Origin: Blastococcus sp. CT_GayMR19
GTDB lineage: Bacteria > Actinomycetota > Actinomycetes > Mycobacteriales > Geodermatophilaceae
Length of the DNA stretch: 64,000 bases
NCBI RefSeq assembly: GCF_004570385.1
Contig: NZ_SPQL01000001.1
Coordinates: 248,001-312,000, forward strand
Reading direction: 5' to 3'
Shown here: piece after piece, positions 7,571-15,160 of the stretch
Layout: every line of letters starts with the position of its first letter
Numbering within the stretch: position 1 is the stretch's first letter
Position numbers and translations under genes: made by a program
The notes under the pieces: generated by a model
The model's input: only the letters and a program-made list of their open reading frames with translations
The model's database searches: none
What the model was told of the DNA's origin: nothing

Positions 7571-8614
7571 GTGACCGACCGGACCCGACCGCTCGACCCG
7601 TGGGAGGTCCTCCTCGCGGGTCCGCGGGAGAACGCGGTCCGGGTCGGGCTGGCCGTACCGCTCTCGGGCCCGCTGGCCATGACGGCGCCGTCGGCCCTCG
7701 ACCTCGCCGGGCTGGCTGCCGACGAGGTGAACGCCGCGGGGGGCATCGGTGGCCGGCCGGTCGAGCTGGTCGCCGTCGACTCCGGGCGGACCCCTGCGGT
7801 CGTCGCCGCCGACGCTGCCGCGCTGCACCGGGCGGGCGCCTTCGACCTGCTCGTCGGCTTCCACACGAGTGACGTGCACCGGGCGCTCGAGCGTGCCCTG
7901 CCCCCCGAGGCCCGTTACGTCTTCCCCCCTCCCCACGAGGGCGGACGTCGGCGCCCCGGAGTGCTGCGGATCGGACCGTCGCCCCTGGAACAGCACGCCG
8001 CGGCGCTGAGGTGGCTGACCCTGAACCGCCGCGCGCGCCGGTGGGTGCTGCTGGGCACCGACTACGTCTGGCCTCGGACGGTGCACCGTGCCGCTCGGCA
8101 GGTCCTGTCGGCCGCCGGCGCGCAGGTCGTCGGCGAGGCGTTCGTCCCGTTCGGGCCGGGTGACGCGGGCCTGCTCGTCGATCTGGTCCTCCGCAGCCGG
8201 GCCGACGCCGTCCTCCTCAGCCTGGTCGGTCGCGACCTCGTCGCGTTCAACCGGGAGTTCACGCGGGCCGGACTCGACCGGCGGGTGGTGCGGCTGTCGG
8301 GAGCACTGGAGGAGAACGGGCTCTACGCGCTCGGCGGCGACGCCACCGGAGAACTGTTCGCCTGCATGCCGTCCTTCGCGGCGTCCGAGGACGCCTCCGA
8401 CGAGGGACAGTTGGCCCTCCAGGAGCGGCATGCCCGCCGGTCCGGCCCCCGGGCGCCCGTGATCTGCGCCTACGCGCGCGGCGTCTACGACGGGGTGCGA
8501 CTCGCCGCTGCGCTCGCGGACGGCCGGCCGGCCGCACGCGCCAGCGCAGGCCCCCGGCTGGGGCGCGCGGACGGACTCGTGTTCAGGGACGTGCTCCCCG
8601 CCCGCGCGTCCTGA
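7571..8614 (+). CDS. AmiC-like amide-binding protein (type I periplasmic-binding fold, cytoplasmic)
   Basis: 347-aa protein from GTG 7571. The fold is that of branched-chain-amide binding proteins: VRVGLAVPLSGPLAM, then AADEVNAAGGIGGRPVELV and the second lobe. There is no signal peptide or lipobox, so it should stay in the cytoplasm like AmiC, the amide sensor of amidase operons, rather than serve an ABC importer. No ABC transporter genes are nearby; instead a MarR regulator sits divergently and a permease plus acetamidase follow. Expected role: amide sensing coupled to control of the operon. AmiC partners an antiterminator (AmiR) in Pseudomonas, and none is visible here. Confidence 0.78.
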   Translation: MTDRTRPLDPWEVLLAGPRENAVRVGLAVPLSGPLAMTAPSALDLAGLAADEVNAAGGIGGRPVELVAVDSGRTPAVVAADAAALHRAGAFDLLVGFHTSDVHRALERALPPEARYVFPPPHEGGRRRPGVLRIGPSPLEQHAAALRWLTLNRRARRWVLLGTDYVWPRTVHRAARQVLSAAGAQVVGEAFVPFGPGDAGLLVDLVLRSRADAVLLSLVGRDLVAFNREFTRAGLDRRVVRLSGALEENGLYALGGDATGELFACMPSFAASEDASDEGQLALQERHARRSGPRAPVICAYARGVYDGVRLAAALADGRPAARASAGPRLGRADGLVFRDVLPARAS

Positions 8615-8621
8615 GTAGTTA

Positions 8622-8635
8622 CTTCCACTTGGAAG
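8622..8635. promoter_or_regulatory. Palindromic candidate operator upstream of the permease/acetamidase operon
   Basis: CTTCCA-CT-TGGAAG is a perfect 6-2-6 inverted repeat in the 84-bp gap before the permease start, 64 bp upstream of its ATG. The size and symmetry suit a MarR-type dimer. Assignment to the MarR gene at 7095 is inferred from proximity. Confidence 0.55.
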
Positions 8636-8698
8636 CAGTTGGTTCTACTCTCTCCCCGGCCCGGCTCCACGCCGGGAGACGGAGACGTAGGAGCAGTC

Positions 8699-10069
8699 AT
8701 GAGCGAGCACCGCACCAGCAACGACCCCGCCGGCCCGGTGCCCGGTGCGGCACGCGGCCCCATCCCAGCCACCGGCGACCCCGATCCCGGCGTGGAGGCC
8801 TTCGGCTATCGCCAGGAACTGAAGCGCTCGCTCACCTTCACCGACCTGCTGGTCTACGGCCTCGTCTTCATGGTGCCGATCGCCCCGTTCGGCATCTTCG
8901 GCGGCGTCTTCCAGGCCTCCGGCGGCATGGTCGCCCTGGCGTACGCCGTCGGCATGCTCGCCATGGCGTTCACCGCGGGCTCGTACGCGCAGATGTCCCG
9001 GGCGTTCCCGATGGCCGGCTCGGTCTACACCTATGCCGGGCGCGGCGTCGCCCAGCCGGTCGGGTTCATCGCCGGCTGGATGATCCTGCTCGACTACGTA
9101 CTGGTTCCCGGCCTGCTCTACCTCATCGCATCGATCGCGATGAACTCCATCGTGCCGTCGATCCCGGTGTGGGTCTGGCTGGTCGGCTTCGTCGTGCTGA
9201 ACACCGCCGTCAACTACATGGGCATCGAGTTCACCGCCCGCATCAACAAGCTGATGCTGATCGGTGAGCTGATCGTGCTGGCGATCTTCCTCGTCATCGG
9301 CGTCGTCGCACTGGCCTCGGGCGCGGGTCGCGGTTTCGACTTCTCCCCGATCTACAACAGCGACACGTTCTCCCTCGAGCTGGTCTTCGGCGCCGTCTCC
9401 ATCGCCGTCCTGAGCTTCCTCGGCTTCGACGGCATCTCGACCCTGGCCGAGGAGAACCGGGACGCCGCCCGCTCGCTCGGCAAGTCGATGATCGCCGCCC
9501 TGGTGCTCGCCGGGACGGCGTTCTACGACGCGGCCGACGTCGCCGGCGGGGCCTGGCTGGCCACCCTCACCGCCGTCGCGACCGCCGTCGCCTGGGGCTT
9601 CGCCAACTCCCTCGTCGCGCAGGCGGCCACCTCGCGGCTGCTGTTCGCCATGGCCCGCGACCGCCAGCTCCCGTCCTTCCTGGCCAAGGTGGACCCGAAG
9701 CACCGCGTGCCGGTCAACGCGACGCTGTTCGTCGCGGTGATCTCCCTGGCCCTGGGCATCTACATGAGTCAGCGCGACGACGGCATCACGCTCCTGTCGA
9801 CCCTGGTGAACTTCGGTGCGCTGACGGCGTTCCTGCTGCTGCACGTGTCGGTGGTGGTGCACTTCGTCGTCAAGCAGAAGAGCCGCAACTGGGGGCCGCA
9901 CCTCGTCGTTCCCGTCGTCGGCTTCGCGATCCTCGCCTACGTCGTCTACAACGCCCAGGTCGCCGCGCAGACGCTCGGGTTCGTCTGGCTGGGCATCGGC
10001 GTCGTCCTCCTCGTCGCCCTGCTGGCCACCGGGCGCGAGGCGGAGCTGAAGGCGGAGGAGAGCCTGTGA
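8699..10069 (+). CDS. APC-family amino acid/amide permease, possibly lacking one helix
   Basis: 456-aa inner-membrane transporter of the amino acid-polyamine-organocation superfamily. The start is ATG 8699, preceded by gtAGGAGca; the open frame extends upstream but without an RBS. Hallmarks are TFTDLLVYGLVFMVPIAPFG in helix 1, SYAQMSRAFPMAGSVYTYAG, and SIAVLSFLGFDGISTLAEE in helix 6. After AALVLAG the sequence jumps directly to TAFYDAADVAGGAWLATLTA. From memory of relatives, this position usually has another hydrophobic helix and a loop of about 30 residues, so an in-frame deletion is suspected. The GTG of the acetamidase overlaps the stop, implying a shared mRNA. Substrate inferred to be an amide or amine. 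Confidence 0.85.
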   Translation: MSEHRTSNDPAGPVPGAARGPIPATGDPDPGVEAFGYRQELKRSLTFTDLLVYGLVFMVPIAPFGIFGGVFQASGGMVALAYAVGMLAMAFTAGSYAQMSRAFPMAGSVYTYAGRGVAQPVGFIAGWMILLDYVLVPGLLYLIASIAMNSIVPSIPVWVWLVGFVVLNTAVNYMGIEFTARINKLMLIGELIVLAIFLVIGVVALASGAGRGFDFSPIYNSDTFSLELVFGAVSIAVLSFLGFDGISTLAEENRDAARSLGKSMIAALVLAGTAFYDAADVAGGAWLATLTAVATAVAWGFANSLVAQAATSRLLFAMARDRQLPSFLAKVDPKHRVPVNATLFVAVISLALGIYMSQRDDGITLLSTLVNFGALTAFLLLHVSVVVHFVVKQKSRNWGPHLVVPVVGFAILAYVVYNAQVAAQTLGFVWLGIGVVLLVALLATGREAELKAEESL

Positions 10070-11088
10070 GCGACCTGGAGGTCGTGGCTCTCAGCCCGAC
10101 GCCGGAGCAGCTCCGGTACACGTTCGGCGGCGGCGAACCGCTACTGACCGTGCGGCCGGGGACGGTCGTGGAGCTGACCACCGAGGACTGCTTCGGCGGT
10201 CGGGTGCGCAGCGCCGACGACCTGCCCAGCCAGGTCTGCGAGTTCCCCTACCTCAACCCCGTCACCGGTCCGATCGCCGTCGACGGCGCCGAACCGGGCG
10301 ACACGCTGGCCGTGCACCTGGTCGAGATCGTGCCGGCCCGCGACTGGGCCGTGTCGGCGACGTTCCCGCACTTCGGGGCCCTCACCGCCACGCACAACAC
10401 GGCGATGCTGCACGACCCTCTGGAGGAGGTCGTCTGGGTCTACGAGGTCGACCGGGAGCGGGGCACCTGCCTGTTCCGGCCCCGCAAGGGTGGCCCCGAG
10501 GTGGAGCTGCCACTGGACCCGATGCACGGCACCATCGGCGTCGCCCCGGCGGCGAACGAGGTGTTCGCCAGCATCACCCCGGGGGCCCACGGCGGGAACA
10601 TGGACACCCCCGAGATGCGGGCGGGGACGACGGCGTACTTCAACGTGAACGTCCCCGGCGGGCACCTCTCGCTCGGCGACGGGCACTGCCGCCAGGGCGA
10701 GGGGGAGGTGTGCGGGACGGCGGTGGAGGCGGCGATGCGCACCGTCGTCGTGGTCGACCTGATCAAGGGGGGCGGCCCAGCCTGGCCGCGCATCGAGAGC
10801 GACGACTTTCTCATGTCGACCGGGTCGACGCGGCCACTCGAGGACGCCTACCGGGTCAGCCAGCACGACCTCGTCACGTGGGCTGCGCAGCTGACCGGCT
10901 GGGACACCCTCGACGCCTACCAGCTGGTCAGCCAGGCAGGCCTGGCGCCGGCGGGCAACGTCGTCGACACCAACTACACGATGGTCGCGAAGCTGGCGAA
11001 GAAGTACCTCGGCTCCGGCGCGACGGTCGCCGACGGCGTACACGACCGGCTGCGGGAGACCGCTGCGGCCTACCTCGCCCAGCGCTGA
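10066..11088 (+). CDS. Acetamidase/formamidase
   Basis: 340-aa FmdA/AmdA-family amidohydrolase from GTG 10066, overlapping the permease stop by GTGA. It hydrolyses short aliphatic amides to the acid plus ammonia. Recognisable segments are VVELTTEDCFGG near the N-terminus, NPVTGPIAVDGAEPGDTLAVH, the metal-site-like HFGALT region, and HGGNMD followed by GGHLSLGDGHCRQGEGEVCG, a hallmark of the family. The length is usual (about 320-420 aa). With the permease it makes an uptake-and-degradation pair for nitrogen or carbon supply, probably controlled by the MarR/AmiC-like pair upstream. Confidence 0.9.
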   Translation: MSDLEVVALSPTPEQLRYTFGGGEPLLTVRPGTVVELTTEDCFGGRVRSADDLPSQVCEFPYLNPVTGPIAVDGAEPGDTLAVHLVEIVPARDWAVSATFPHFGALTATHNTAMLHDPLEEVVWVYEVDRERGTCLFRPRKGGPEVELPLDPMHGTIGVAPAANEVFASITPGAHGGNMDTPEMRAGTTAYFNVNVPGGHLSLGDGHCRQGEGEVCGTAVEAAMRTVVVVDLIKGGGPAWPRIESDDFLMSTGSTRPLEDAYRVSQHDLVTWAAQLTGWDTLDAYQLVSQAGLAPAGNVVDTNYTMVAKLAKKYLGSGATVADGVHDRLRETAAAYLAQR

Positions 11089-11221
11089 CGAGGGAGAAGG
11101 GCCCGGCGACGGGCTCCACTTTCCGGCCAACCACCGCCAGACGCGCGGGCGCCGGCCCGCCGAGTGTCGGTCATGAGCCTGCGGACAGCCGCCTCGGAGG
11201 GAAATCTGCCGGCCGCGGCGG

Positions 11222-11704
11222 TCATTGGTGGTACTGGTGGACGACGGCGTGCCCCTTGCCGCGGCCGATGAGCCACCGGTTGACCGGCACCGTGACCACG
11301 AACGCGACGAGCAGGGCGAAGGCCAGCGAGCCCCAGAACAGGAACGAGGTCAGGCCGGCCTCCATGGCGCCCGGCACGAGCAGCATGACCGCGTTGTCGA
11401 CGATCTCCATGACCGTGATGGAGAGGGTGTCCGCCGCGAAGGCCACACCCAGCGCCGCCTTCAGCGGCAGGCCCGAGCGCAGCACGGGCGCGACGGTCAG
11501 CGAGTAGCCGAAGAGGAACGCCAGGGCCACGGCCAGGGCGATGGTGGCTCCGTCGGACCACCCCAGTGCGGTGCCGATGACCATGCCGAGCACCTCACCG
11601 ATCGCACAGCCCGTGAGGCAGTGCAGCGTGGCGCTGACCGCCAGACGGGTGAGCGCCGCGCCGTCGGTGGTGTCGGTCGCGCTGCCGTGATGGTGCATGT
11701 CCAT
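11222..11704 (-). CDS. DUF4396-type membrane protein with His-rich N-terminus
   Basis: 160-aa integral membrane protein from an ATG at 11704. The N-terminus is MDMHHHGSATD, followed by four or five hydrophobic segments (LHCLTGCAIGEVLGMVIG, ATIALAVALAFLFGYSLTV, ALGVAFAADTLSITVMEIV, LFWGSLAFALLVAFVVTV). Conserved polar positions inside the helices include HCLTGC, a Cys/His set that could bind metal. This matches the DUF4396 group of uncharacterised proteins. A CsoR-like palindrome lies 35-51 bp upstream of the start, so copper-dependent control is plausible. No copper ATPase or chaperone is adjacent. Confidence 0.8.
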   Translation of the reverse strand: MDMHHHGSATDTTDGAALTRLAVSATLHCLTGCAIGEVLGMVIGTALGWSDGATIALAVALAFLFGYSLTVAPVLRSGLPLKAALGVAFAADTLSITVMEIVDNAVMLLVPGAMEAGLTSFLFWGSLAFALLVAFVVTVPVNRWLIGRGKGHAVVHQYHQ

Positions 11705-11738
11705 GATCTGCCTCCACTCGTCGTCCCCGACATCAGGT

Positions 11739-11755
11739 ATACCCCTAGGGGGTAT
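11739..11755. promoter_or_regulatory. CsoR-like palindromic operator
   Basis: ATACCCC-TAG-GGGGTAT, a perfect 7-3-7 inverted repeat in the promoter region of the DUF4396 gene. Operators of CsoR-family (copper- or nickel-sensing) repressors in actinobacteria have this ATACCC/GGGTAT layout. The csoR gene itself is not in the window. Confidence 0.65.
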
Positions 11756-11807
11756 CGAGGTCAAGAGGGTAGAGCTCGGCATCTCAATCCGTGAGGTCAC
11801 CGGACGC

Positions 11808-12629
11808 TCAGGGTGCGGCGTAGACCTCGATCTCCGCTGCGCCGGTGTTGCCGCCGCTGGTCCGGTCCGCATCGATCCGCAGGACCTGCCCGGTGAACTC
11901 GACCTCGACGAGTGCGCCCGCCGTCCCCGCCTCGAACGGGCCGTAGGTCCGTCCGCCGTCGACGGTCACGGTGAAGGTCTCCACCACCGAGGAGCCGTCG
12001 CTCATGGAGCGGCTGCGCAGAGCCATCCCGACGATGCGCACCGACCGGCGCAGATCCAGGGTGAGGGACGCGTCGTCGCCGTCCCCGGCACTGGACCACT
12101 CCGTCGCCGGGTTCCCGTCGATCGCCGACGCCGCCCGGAAGTCGTCGGAGAACTCCGAGCTGACGTCGACCACGGCTGCCCCCAGAGCCGCGTTCTCGCC
12201 GGGGGTGCCGGCAGCGTCGGCCCGCGGGGTGCGGAAGCTTCTGAGCTCGCTGCGGTAGAGGTCACCGTCCGATCCAGAGCCCTGGACCCGGTAGAAGTAC
12301 TCGGTGTCCGGCTCGAGCCCGCTCATGACGGCCTCGTGGTCGGTGTGCGCACCGCCGCCCATGTCGGCATCCGTCGCGATCCCGTCGCCCAGCGACTCGT
12401 CCCGTCCGAACACGACAGCGCACGCCAAGTCGAGCTCGGTCGTGACGCGGAGGACAGCCGTCGTGCCCGACGCGTCGGGCACCACTACGGGCTCCTCGAC
12501 GAACACGGACTCGGCCGCGCGCACCTCCTGCTCCTCGGACACGGCCGGCTCCGCTCCACCGCACCCCGTCAGGACCAGCAGGGCGGCCGACGCCGGGACG
12601 ACCAGCGCGCGCAGCGCTCGGGAGCTCAT
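11808..12629 (-). CDS. Lipoprotein with fibronectin-like and discoidin-like domains
   Basis: 273-aa protein from an ATG at 12629. The signal peptide ends in a lipobox (LLVLTGC), giving a membrane-anchored lipoprotein. The first half reads like a fibronectin III domain (GLEPDTEYFYRVQGSGSDGD). The second half resembles an F5/8 type C (discoidin) carbohydrate-binding domain: AASAIDGNPATEWSS, SLTLDLRRSVRIVGMALRSR, and a C-terminal GAAEIEVYA. It has no catalytic motif, so it probably binds a ligand or surface glycan outside the cell. It is divergent from the HAD gene at 12882. A slightly earlier in-frame GTG start is possible. Confidence 0.8.
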   Translation of the reverse strand: MSSRALRALVVPASAALLVLTGCGGAEPAVSEEQEVRAAESVFVEEPVVVPDASGTTAVLRVTTELDLACAVVFGRDESLGDGIATDADMGGGAHTDHEAVMSGLEPDTEYFYRVQGSGSDGDLYRSELRSFRTPRADAAGTPGENAALGAAVVDVSSEFSDDFRAASAIDGNPATEWSSAGDGDDASLTLDLRRSVRIVGMALRSRSMSDGSSVVETFTVTVDGGRTYGPFEAGTAGALVEVEFTGQVLRIDADRTSGGNTGAAEIEVYAAP

Positions 12630-12881
12630 GACCCGCCGAACCGGCGTCCGACGTCCGGTGTTCCGCCGCTCGGCACCCGACGTCACACAGGTGGCCGTGC
12701 CGGGTGATGCTTCCGGCATGGCCACGGAGGGAGCTCAGGACCGGCAGACTTCGACCACCCGGTCCAGACCCGACCTGGACCTGCCGGCGGCTCCGGCCCT
12801 CTGAGGTCCGCCGGCGATGCGCGGTCCCGCTCCCGGGCGCCGGCGGTGCCCCGTCCCAGCCATTCCCCTGGAGGAGAACGC

Positions 12882-13553
12882 ATGGACATCCCCCGAGTCG
12901 TCGTGTTCGACGTGAACGAGACCTTGTCGGACATGTCACCACTGGGCCGACGGTTCGCCGACGTCGGCGCTGCTGAGTCGACCGCCGCCTTGTGGTTCGC
13001 CTCGCTGCTGCGCGACGCCTTCGCGCTCACTGCCGCGGGCGGGACGGCGGACTTCGCGACCATCGGCGCAGCGGGGCTCCGCAGCGCCTTCACCGGTGTG
13101 CCCCTGACCATGGATCTCGACGCCGCGGTCGGCCACGTCATGAGCGGCTTCCTCGCGCTCGACGTGCACCCCGACGTGCCGGACGGCGTCCGTGCGCTGA
13201 AGCGGACCGGCCGCCGGCTCGTCACCCTGAGCAACGGCTCCGCGAGCGTGGCGGAGCGCCTGCTGACCGGCGCCGGCCTCCGCGAGGAGTTCGAGCACCT
13301 GCTGTCGGTCGAGGGCGCGGGCGTGTGGAAGCCGGCCCCCGGCTCATACGGCTACGCGGCGCGGGTATGCGGGGTGGACCCGTCCCAGATGATGCTCGTC
13401 GCGGTACATCCCTGGGACATCGACGGCGCCGCCCGCACGGGCATGGCGACGACGTGGATCAACCGCGACGGCCTGCCCTATCCGGAGTACTTCAACCCGC
13501 CGACGCACACCGTCACCGCGCTGACCGAACTGCCCGACCGGCTCACGGGCTGA
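12882..13553 (+). CDS. Haloacid dehalogenase type II (HAD superfamily)
   Basis: 223-aa HAD hydrolase from ATG 12882, with GAGGAG 6 nt upstream. Motif I is VVFDVNETLSDM with the nucleophile Asp; motif II is VTLSNGS; the lysine is in GVWKPAPGSYGYAA; motif III is VAVHPWDIDGAARTGM. It groups with L-2-haloacid dehalogenases, which release halide from 2-haloalkanoates, but the substrate could differ. A clear paralogue, sharing VFDVNETLSDM and HPWDIDGAAR, lies in the island at 47876, next to a broken haloalkane dehalogenase. Confidence 0.87.
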   Translation: MDIPRVVVFDVNETLSDMSPLGRRFADVGAAESTAALWFASLLRDAFALTAAGGTADFATIGAAGLRSAFTGVPLTMDLDAAVGHVMSGFLALDVHPDVPDGVRALKRTGRRLVTLSNGSASVAERLLTGAGLREEFEHLLSVEGAGVWKPAPGSYGYAARVCGVDPSQMMLVAVHPWDIDGAARTGMATTWINRDGLPYPEYFNPPTHTVTALTELPDRLTG

Positions 13554-13654
13554 CCGAGGTATCGGACGGCCCCCTGTGTACCGGCAGGCGCAACCGCTTT
13601 CCGGAACCGGCGCCGCGGTGATCCGAACGGCAGCCTTCTCCCGAATGCTTCTTC

Positions 13655-13903
13655 GTGGGATCGCCGTCTCGGGAGCAGCACTACCGGATCATCGAGCCGC
13701 TGCTCGAGGCCGGCCTCGAACTCGAGCAGGTTCGCGCCCTCCTATTCCGCCTCGCCTTCGACGCGATCGTCGGCGCGGGCAGCACCTCCGTGGGGGGCCT
13801 GACGGAGCTCGTCCGCGACCAGCCTGCCGAGGTCCAGGCCGCCTGGCTCCGCGCGCTCGGCGAGATGATCGCGCTCGGCACCTCTACGCCTCCAGGCCCG
13901 TGA
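13655..13903 (+). CDS. Small hypothetical protein
   Basis: 82-aa helical, acidic protein from GTG 13655. Residues 10-75 (RIIEPLLEAGLELEQVRALL, FDAIVGAGSTSVGGLTELV) read like a genuine soluble protein. The first ten codons lack an RBS, so the start is uncertain. It converges with the HAD gene at 13914, leaving 10 bp between stops. I do not recognise the family, and it could be a remnant. Confidence 0.45.
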   Translation: MGSPSREQHYRIIEPLLEAGLELEQVRALLFRLAFDAIVGAGSTSVGGLTELVRDQPAEVQAAWLRALGEMIALGTSTPPGP

Positions 13904-13913
13904 CGCGGCCGGG

Positions 13914-14576
13914 TCAGCGCGACAGCCGGGCCAGTGCGGTCGCCAGCTCCCCGAGGTCGGCGACCTCGAGCTCCGGCTGCGGCCCCTCCGGGTCGACGGA
14001 GTGCCCAGGACGGCGGACCCGGACGACGGCCATCCCCGCCTCCAGCGCCCCGCGGGTGTCGCGGGCCGAGGCCGGCACGTGGACGTCGACACCCGCCGCC
14101 ACCGCTCGCCCGTAGAGCTCCGGATGCGGCTTGTACGCGTGCAGCCGTTCGCTGGTGAGCACGTCCGCCTCGTCCATGAACGGCGCCACCCGGGTGCGGG
14201 CGAACAGCGCGTCGTCGACGTTCGACAACACCCCCAGGCGGTGGTCGGACCGGAGGGCGGTCAGCGCGTCCGGGACGTCCGGCCAGAGCGGCCAGTCAGG
14301 CAGGCCGTCCAGTAGCCGCACCACGTCGGCATCCGGATCGCCCCGCAGGTCGAGGGCCCGGTAGGTGCCGGCCAGCGCCCGCCGGCAGTGCTCGGCGAAG
14401 GGCACCCACTCGGCCGTGTCCTTCTGGGAGGCCTTGTTGCGGGCGTCCCAGTCGTCGTAGACCGCGTCCCCGGCGGCCGGCCAGCCCCGTCGTCCCCCGA
14501 TCTCGGCCAGGGTCGCCGCCGCACCCGTCCGGGAATCGATCAGGGCACTGAACAGGTCGAAGGTGAGGAAGGCCAT
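13914..14576 (-). CDS. HAD-type hydrolase (haloacid dehalogenase-like)
   Basis: 220-aa protein from an ATG at 14576. Motif I is LTFDLFSALIDS (nucleophile Asp6), motif II LGVLSNVDD, the lysine AYKPHPELYGRA, and motif III lies in VPASARDTRGALEAGMAVVRV. It is related to but distinct from the two type II haloacid dehalogenases at 12882 and 47876. Its motif I lacks the N-E-T that they share. Substrate unknown; sugar phosphates or 2-haloacids are both possible. It is divergent from the GlcG-like gene. Confidence 0.8.
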   Translation of the reverse strand: MAFLTFDLFSALIDSRTGAAATLAEIGGRRGWPAAGDAVYDDWDARNKASQKDTAEWVPFAEHCRRALAGTYRALDLRGDPDADVVRLLDGLPDWPLWPDVPDALTALRSDHRLGVLSNVDDALFARTRVAPFMDEADVLTSERLHAYKPHPELYGRAVAAGVDVHVPASARDTRGALEAGMAVVRVRRPGHSVDPEGPQPELEVADLGELATALARLSR

Positions 14577-14671
14577 GACCCATCCTCACCACGTCGTCCG
14601 GGGCCTGCAGGCCGGCTCGGCATTCCGGGGTCGGTTTGCTGCATCCACGGCCTGGCTGTTCGAATGTCGCG

Positions 14672-15088
14672 GTGCTCACTCATGACGAAGCCCTGACCCT
14701 CTGTGCCGCCTCCCGTGCCGCCGCCGAGGACCTCGGCGTCCCCATGTCCTTCGCCGTCATGGACCCGGGAGGGCACCTGATCGCCCTCACCCGCATGGAC
14801 GGCGCCCCCTGGATCAGCGCCGACGTCGCCCAGGGCAAGGCGTGGACCTCCGCTGCGTACGGCGCACCCAGCCATGCGCAGAAGGAGAAGATGACGCCCA
14901 TGCCCAACTTCGCGGGCGCGCTGACCACCATGACCCACGGCCGGTTCACCCCGCAGACCGGCGCGGTGCCGGTCTACCGGGACGGGGCCCTCCTCGGTGC
15001 TCTCGGCGCCAGCGGCGGCACCGGCGACCAGGACGAGGCCGTGTGCACGAAGGCCGTCGAGGGCTCCGGGTTCACCACCTCCCGCTGA
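14672..15088 (+). CDS. GlcG/HbpS-family (DUF336) protein
   Basis: 138-aa protein chosen to start at GTG 14672 (LTHDEALTLCAASRAAAEDLG), where family homology begins; an in-frame TTG at 14636 would add 12 unrelated residues. Hallmarks are PMSFAVMDPGGHLIALTRMD, followed by GKAWTSAAYGAPS and GALLGALGASGGTGDQDEAV. This family includes the GlcG protein of glycolate operons and the haem-binding HbpS. It sits beside the glycolate oxidase-like gene at 15161 (convergent), so a link to glycolate oxidation is reasonable though unproven. No RBS is visible, so translation may be leaderless. Confidence 0.8.
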   Translation: MLTHDEALTLCAASRAAAEDLGVPMSFAVMDPGGHLIALTRMDGAPWISADVAQGKAWTSAAYGAPSHAQKEKMTPMPNFAGALTTMTHGRFTPQTGAVPVYRDGALLGALGASGGTGDQDEAVCTKAVEGSGFTTSR

Positions 15089-15101
15089 GCCCACCGCGCC
15101 C

Positions 15102-15147
15102 GCACGACGACGGCCCGCCGCGAGATCGCGGTGGGCCGTCGTCGTGC
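15102..15147. terminator. Strong hairpin between convergent genes
   Basis: A 21-bp stem (15102-15122 with 15127-15147, one G-T mismatch) around an AGAT loop. It lies 14 bp past the GlcG-like stop and 13 bp before the oxidase stop, so it can end transcription from both sides. Confidence 0.8.
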
Positions 15148-15160
15148 TCGGGGCTACGTG

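Noticed and set aside
7571-8614. ABC-importer substrate-binding protein
   Set aside because: The fold fits, but there is no signal peptide or lipobox and no ABC permease or ATPase gene nearby; an AmiC-like cytoplasmic sensor fits the operon better.
14660-14690. Short match aatgtcgcggtgc to the lipase tail (gaacgtcgcggtgc at 3388 and 7012)
   Set aside because: Only about 12 bp, common composition, and the flanks differ; probably chance, unlike the longer match at 7010-7077.
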